A stretch of DNA of 64,000 bases, taken from Pristionchus mayeri. Lineage: Eukaryota; Nematoda; Chromadorea; Rhabditida; Neodiplogasteridae. Below, one piece after another: positions 60,501 through 64,000 of the stretch (positions within the stretch are counted from its first letter, which is position 1; each line of letters begins with the position of its first letter). The stretch spans positions 26,591,067 through 26,655,066 of the forward strand of contig BTRK01000002.1 of NCBI GenBank assembly GCA_036245805.1, in the 5' to 3' direction. Below the pieces are notes generated by a model. That model was not told where the DNA came from and searched no databases. It saw only the letters and a list, made by a program, of their open reading frames with translations. A program made the translations under genes and the position numbers.

Positions 60501-63500
60501 ACCTTCTAAGCAGAAACTGCATTTTATTCGATACCTTCGATGAGTTTCAAAAATTGCGTTGGCAAAAGCCCGAGGGCGGAGCATCTGACGTCTCCTAACA
60601 CGACCTTCTAAGCAGAAACTGCATTTTATTCGATACCTTCGATGAGTTTCAAAAATTGCGTTGTCAAAAGCCCGAGGGCGAAGCTTCTGATGTCTCCTAA
60701 CACGACCTTCTAAGCAGAAACTGCATTTTATTCGATACCTTCGATGAGTTTCAAAAATTGCTTTTTTAAAAGCCCGAGGGCGGAGCATCTGACGTCTCCT
60801 AACACGACTTTCTAAGCAGAAACGGCATTTTATTCGATACCTTTGATGAGTTTCAAAAATTGCGTTTGGAAAAACCCGAGGGCGGAGCATCTGACGTCTC
60901 CTAACACGACCTTCTAAGCAGAAACTGCATTTTATTCGATACATTTGATGAGTTTCAAAAATTGCTTTTTTAAAAGCCCGAGGGCGGAGCATCTGACGTC
61001 TCCTAACACGACTTTCTAAGCAGAAACGGCATTTTATTCGATACCTTTGATGAGTTTCAAAAATTGCTTTTTTAAAAGCCCGAGGGCGGAGCATCTGACG
61101 TCTCCTAACACGACTTTCTAAGCAGAAACGGCATTTTATTCGATACCTTTGATGAGTTTCAAAAATTGCGTTGGGAAAAACCCGAGGGCGGAGCATCTGA
61201 CGTCTCCTAACACGACCTTCTAAGCAGAAACTGCATTTTATTCGATACATTTGATGAGTTTCAAAAATTGCTTTTTTAAAAGCCCGAGGGCGGAGCATCT
61301 GACGTCTCCTAACACGACTTTCTAAGCAGAAACGGCATTTTATTCGATACCTTTGATGAGTTTCAAAAATTGCGTTGGGAAAAACCCGAGGGCGGAGCAT
61401 CTGACGTCTCCTAACACGACCTTCTAAGCAGAAACTGCATTTTATTCGATACCTTCGATGAGTTTCAAAAATTGCGTTGGCAAAAGCCCGAGGGCGGAGC
61501 ATCTGACGTCTCCTAACACGACCTTCTAAGCAGAAACTGCATTTTATTCGATACCTTCGATGAGTTTCAAAAATTGCGTTGTCAAAAGCCCGAGGGCGAA
61601 GCTTCTGATGTCTCCTAACACGACCTTCTAAGCAGAAACTGCATTTTATTCGATACCTTCGATGAGTTTCAAAAATTGCTTTTTTAAAAGCCCGAGGGCG
61701 GAGCATCTGACGTCTCCTAACACGACTTTCTAAGCAGAAACGGCATTTTATTCGATACCTTTGATGAGTTTCAAAAATTGCGTTTGGAAAAACCCGAGGG
61801 CGGAGCATCTGACGTCTCCTAACACGACCTTCTAAGCAGAAACTGCATTTTATTCGATACATTTGATGAGTTTCAAAAATTGCTTTTTTAAAAGCCCGAG
61901 GGCGGAGCATCTGACGTCTCCTAACACGACTTTCTAAGCAGAAACGGCATTTTATTCGATACCTTTGATGAGTTTCAAAAATTGCGTTGGGAAAAACCCG
62001 AGGGCGGAGCATCTGACGTCTCCTAACACGACCTTCTAAGCAGAAACTGCATTTTATTCGATACCTTCGATGAGTTTCAAAAATTGCGTTGGCAAAAGCC
62101 CGAGGGCGGAGCATCTGACGTCTCCTAACACGACCTTCTAAGCAGAAACTGCATTTTATTCGATACCTTCGATGAGTTTCAAAAATTGCGTTGTCAAAAG
62201 CCCGAGGGCGAAGCTTCTGATGTCTCCTAACACGACCTTCTAAGCAGAAACTGCATTTTATTCGATACCTTCGATGAGTTTCAAAAATTGCGTTGGCAAA
62301 AGCCCGAGGGCGGAGCATCTGACGTCTCCTAACACGACCGTCTAAGCAGAAACGGCATTTTATTCGATACCTTCGATGAGTTTCAAAAATTGCGTTGGCA
62401 AAAGCCCGAGGGCGGATCATCTGACGTCTCCTAACACGACCTTCGAAGCAGAAACTGCATTTTATTCGATACATTTGATGAGTTTCAAAAATTGCGTTGG
62501 CAAAAGCCCGAGGGCGGAGCATCTGACGTCTCCTAACACGACCTTCTAAGCAGAAACTGCATTTTATTCGATACCTTCGATGAGTTTCAAAAATTGCGTT
62601 GTCAAAAGCCCGAGGGCGAAGCTTCTGATGTCTCCTAACACGACCTTCTAAGCAGAAACTGCATTTTATTCGATACCTTCGATGAGTTTCAAAAATTGCG
62701 TTGGCAAAAGCCCGAGGGCGGAGCATCTGACGTCTCCTAACACGACCGTCTAAGCAGAAACGGCATTTTATTCGATACCTTCGATGAGTTTCAAAAATTG
62801 CGTTGGCAAAAGCCCGAGGGCGGATCATCTGACGTCTCCTAACACGACCTTCGAAGCAGAAACTGCATTTTATTCGATACATTTGATGAGTTTCAAAAAT
62901 TGCGTTGGCAAAAGCCCGAGGGCGGAGCATCTGACGTCTCCTAACACGACTTTCTAAGCAGAAACGGCATTTTATTCGATACCTTTGATGAGTTTCAAAA
63001 ATTGCGTTGGGAAAAACCCGAGGGCGGAGCATCTGACGTCTCCTAACACGACCTTCTAAGCAGAAACTGCATTTTATTCGATACATTTGATGAGTTTCAA
63101 AAATTGCTTTTTTAAAAGCCCGAGGGCGGAGCATCTGACGTCTCCTAACACGACTTTCTAAGCAGAAACGGCATTTTATTCGATACCTTTGATGAGTTTC
63201 AAAAATTGCGTTGGGAAAAACCCGAGGGCGGAGCATCTGACGTCTCCTAACACGACCTTCTAAGCAGAAACTGCATTTTATTCGATACCTTCGATGAGTT
63301 TCAAAAATTGCGTTGGCAAAAGCCCGAGGGCGAAGCTTCTGATGTCTCCTAACACGACCTTCTAAGCAGAAACTGCATTTTATTCGATACATTTGATGAG
63401 TTTCAAAAATTGCTTTTTTAAATGCCCGAGGGCGGAGCATCTGACGTCTCCTAACACGACTTTCTAAGCAGAAACGGCATTTTATTCGATACCTTCGATG

Positions 63501-63848
63501 AGTTTCAAAAATTGCGTTGTCAAAAGCCCGAGGGCGAAGCTTCTGATGTCTCCTAACACGACCTTCTAAGCAGAAACTGCATTTTATTCGATACCTTCGA
63601 TGAGTTTCAAAAATTGCGTTGTCAAAAGCCCGAGGGCGAAGCATCTGACGTCTCCTAACACGACTTTCTAAGCAGAAACGGCATTTTATTCGATACCTTT
63701 GATGAGTTTCAAAAATTGCGTTGGGAAAAACCCGAGGGCGGAGCATCTGACGTCTCCTAACACGACCTTCTAAGCAGAAACTGCATTTTATTCGATACCT
63801 TCGATGAGTTTCAAAAATTGCGTTGGGAAAAACCCGAGGGCGGAGCAT
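57588..63848 (-). other. Open frame through the satellite, 2086 codons (longest in the window)
   Basis: About 61 monomers read MLRP...FETH..YRIKCSFC...RVRRRQ without a stop, with an ATG and a C-x-x-C in nearly every unit. It ends on the left at an A-tract unit and begins with the last ATG before the window edge, so the frame may continue. Against a gene: the frame is open only because the period is 102 = 3 x 34, most differences between units change the amino acid, only a few are silent (TGC/TGT), and no non-repeat start, end, intron or promoter is present. Higher-order repeats of 9 (918 bp, cgtttgg at 60863 and 61781), 17 (1734) and 38 monomers (3876) are visible. Confidence 0.7.
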
Positions 63849-64000
63849 CTGACGTCTCCTAACACGACCTTCTAAGCAGAAACTGCATTTTATTCGATAC
63901 CTTCGATGAGTTTCAAAAATTGCGTTGGCAAAAGCCCGAGGGCGAAGCTTCTGATGTCTCCTAACACGACCTTCTAAGCAGAAACTGCATTTTATTCGAT

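Larger units (their letters stand above)
14228..64000 (-). repeat. 102-bp satellite, main block (about 488 monomers), continues past the window
   Basis: Uninterrupted tandem array in the orientation opposite to the left block. Each unit contains gatgagtttcaaaaattgcg, ttggcaaaagcccgagggcg, gagcatctgacgtctcctaa and cacgaccttctaagcagaaa in that order. Common variants are gcttttttaaaagcccg for the middle, gaagcttctgatgtc for gagcatctgacgtc, aactgcat/aacggcat/aactacat/aatggcat, and an A-tract form gaggttaaaaaaaagcg. Most canonical units hold a GACGTC (AatII) site. Small length changes mark some units: 7 or 9 instead of 8 A in the A-tract form, gaggggaag lacking one base, and an 8-base deletion at about 17711 and 20966. 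No other sequence interrupts the block. Confidence 0.97.

Noticed and set aside
57588..63848. Giant protein-coding genes (2086, 2052, 1514, 1039 residues) on the minus strand of the array
   Set aside because: The frames exist because the monomer is 102 bases and stop-free in one frame. They start and stop at monomer variants, vary mostly non-silently and have no promoter, intron or unique sequence.
12928..64000. CRISPR array
   Set aside because: Units are contiguous 102-mers without unique spacers, no cas genes are present, and the window is eukaryotic in character.
14228..64000. CENP-B box or point-centromere satellite
   Set aside because: I could not fit the TTCG....A..CGGG core to the monomer on either strand. 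Many nematodes are holocentric, so a centromere role cannot be assumed.
12928..64000. Zinc-finger array because of the C-x-x-C in each unit
   Set aside because: Only one C-x-x-C per 34 residues, no paired His/Cys at finger spacing, and the cysteines vary (for example C to S in ctaaggagaaac units).

Overview
The window looks like a nematode (rhabditid-type) nuclear genome. Predicted 3' splice sites are repeatedly of the TTTTCAG/TTTCAG type, introns are mostly short, the flank carries an F-box fragment and a RING gene, and the DNA is crowded with mariner-like and hAT-like non-autonomous transposons. Nothing suggests a bacterial genome: there are no operons, ribosome binding sites, rRNA genes or CRISPR arrays. 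The species cannot be named from the sequence alone.

Left 12.9 kb: a gene-poor, repeat-rich flank. A foldback element (about 478-2223) is followed by a diverged fragment of the same family and a tRNA-like/SINE-like remnant. Next comes a minus-strand multi-exon gene, about 9.8 kb down to 3.0 kb, whose paralogous exons resemble gp210/NUP210-type nucleoporins. It is short for that family and has one clear frame break, so it may be a partial or decaying copy. Inside it sit a hAT MITE with an 8-bp target duplication and a 1.1-kb palindromic element that has itself been split by an 815-bp mariner-like element. A two-exon minus-strand RING-finger gene (10.5-11.3 kb) is arranged divergently from a plus-strand F-box exon (11.69 kb). 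The F-box gene is cut off by a nest of inverted-repeat elements, one of them a second hAT MITE with a perfect 8-bp target duplication.

Right 51 kb (about 12,928 to the window edge): essentially one satellite DNA with a 102-bp monomer. About 11 monomers lie in one orientation (12.93-14.07 kb). A roughly 150-bp GC-rich non-satellite spacer follows, and then about 488 monomers lie in the opposite orientation and run off the right end. Because 102 = 3 x 34, the array is open in one frame and yields apparent proteins of up to 2086 residues; I regard these as by-products of the period, not genes. The array has rich higher-order structure: 32-mer, 14-mer, 17/13-mer, 5-mer, 3-mer, 8-mer and 9/17/38-mer repeats, with variants private to local domains. 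This is evidence of recent segmental amplification. A mariner-type terminal repeat lies at the junction of flank and satellite.

How it fits together: the left side is a transposon graveyard around a few real or decaying genes, and the right side is the edge of a large satellite block. The edge carries shortened monomers, an inversion and a transposon end, a typical picture of an array border.
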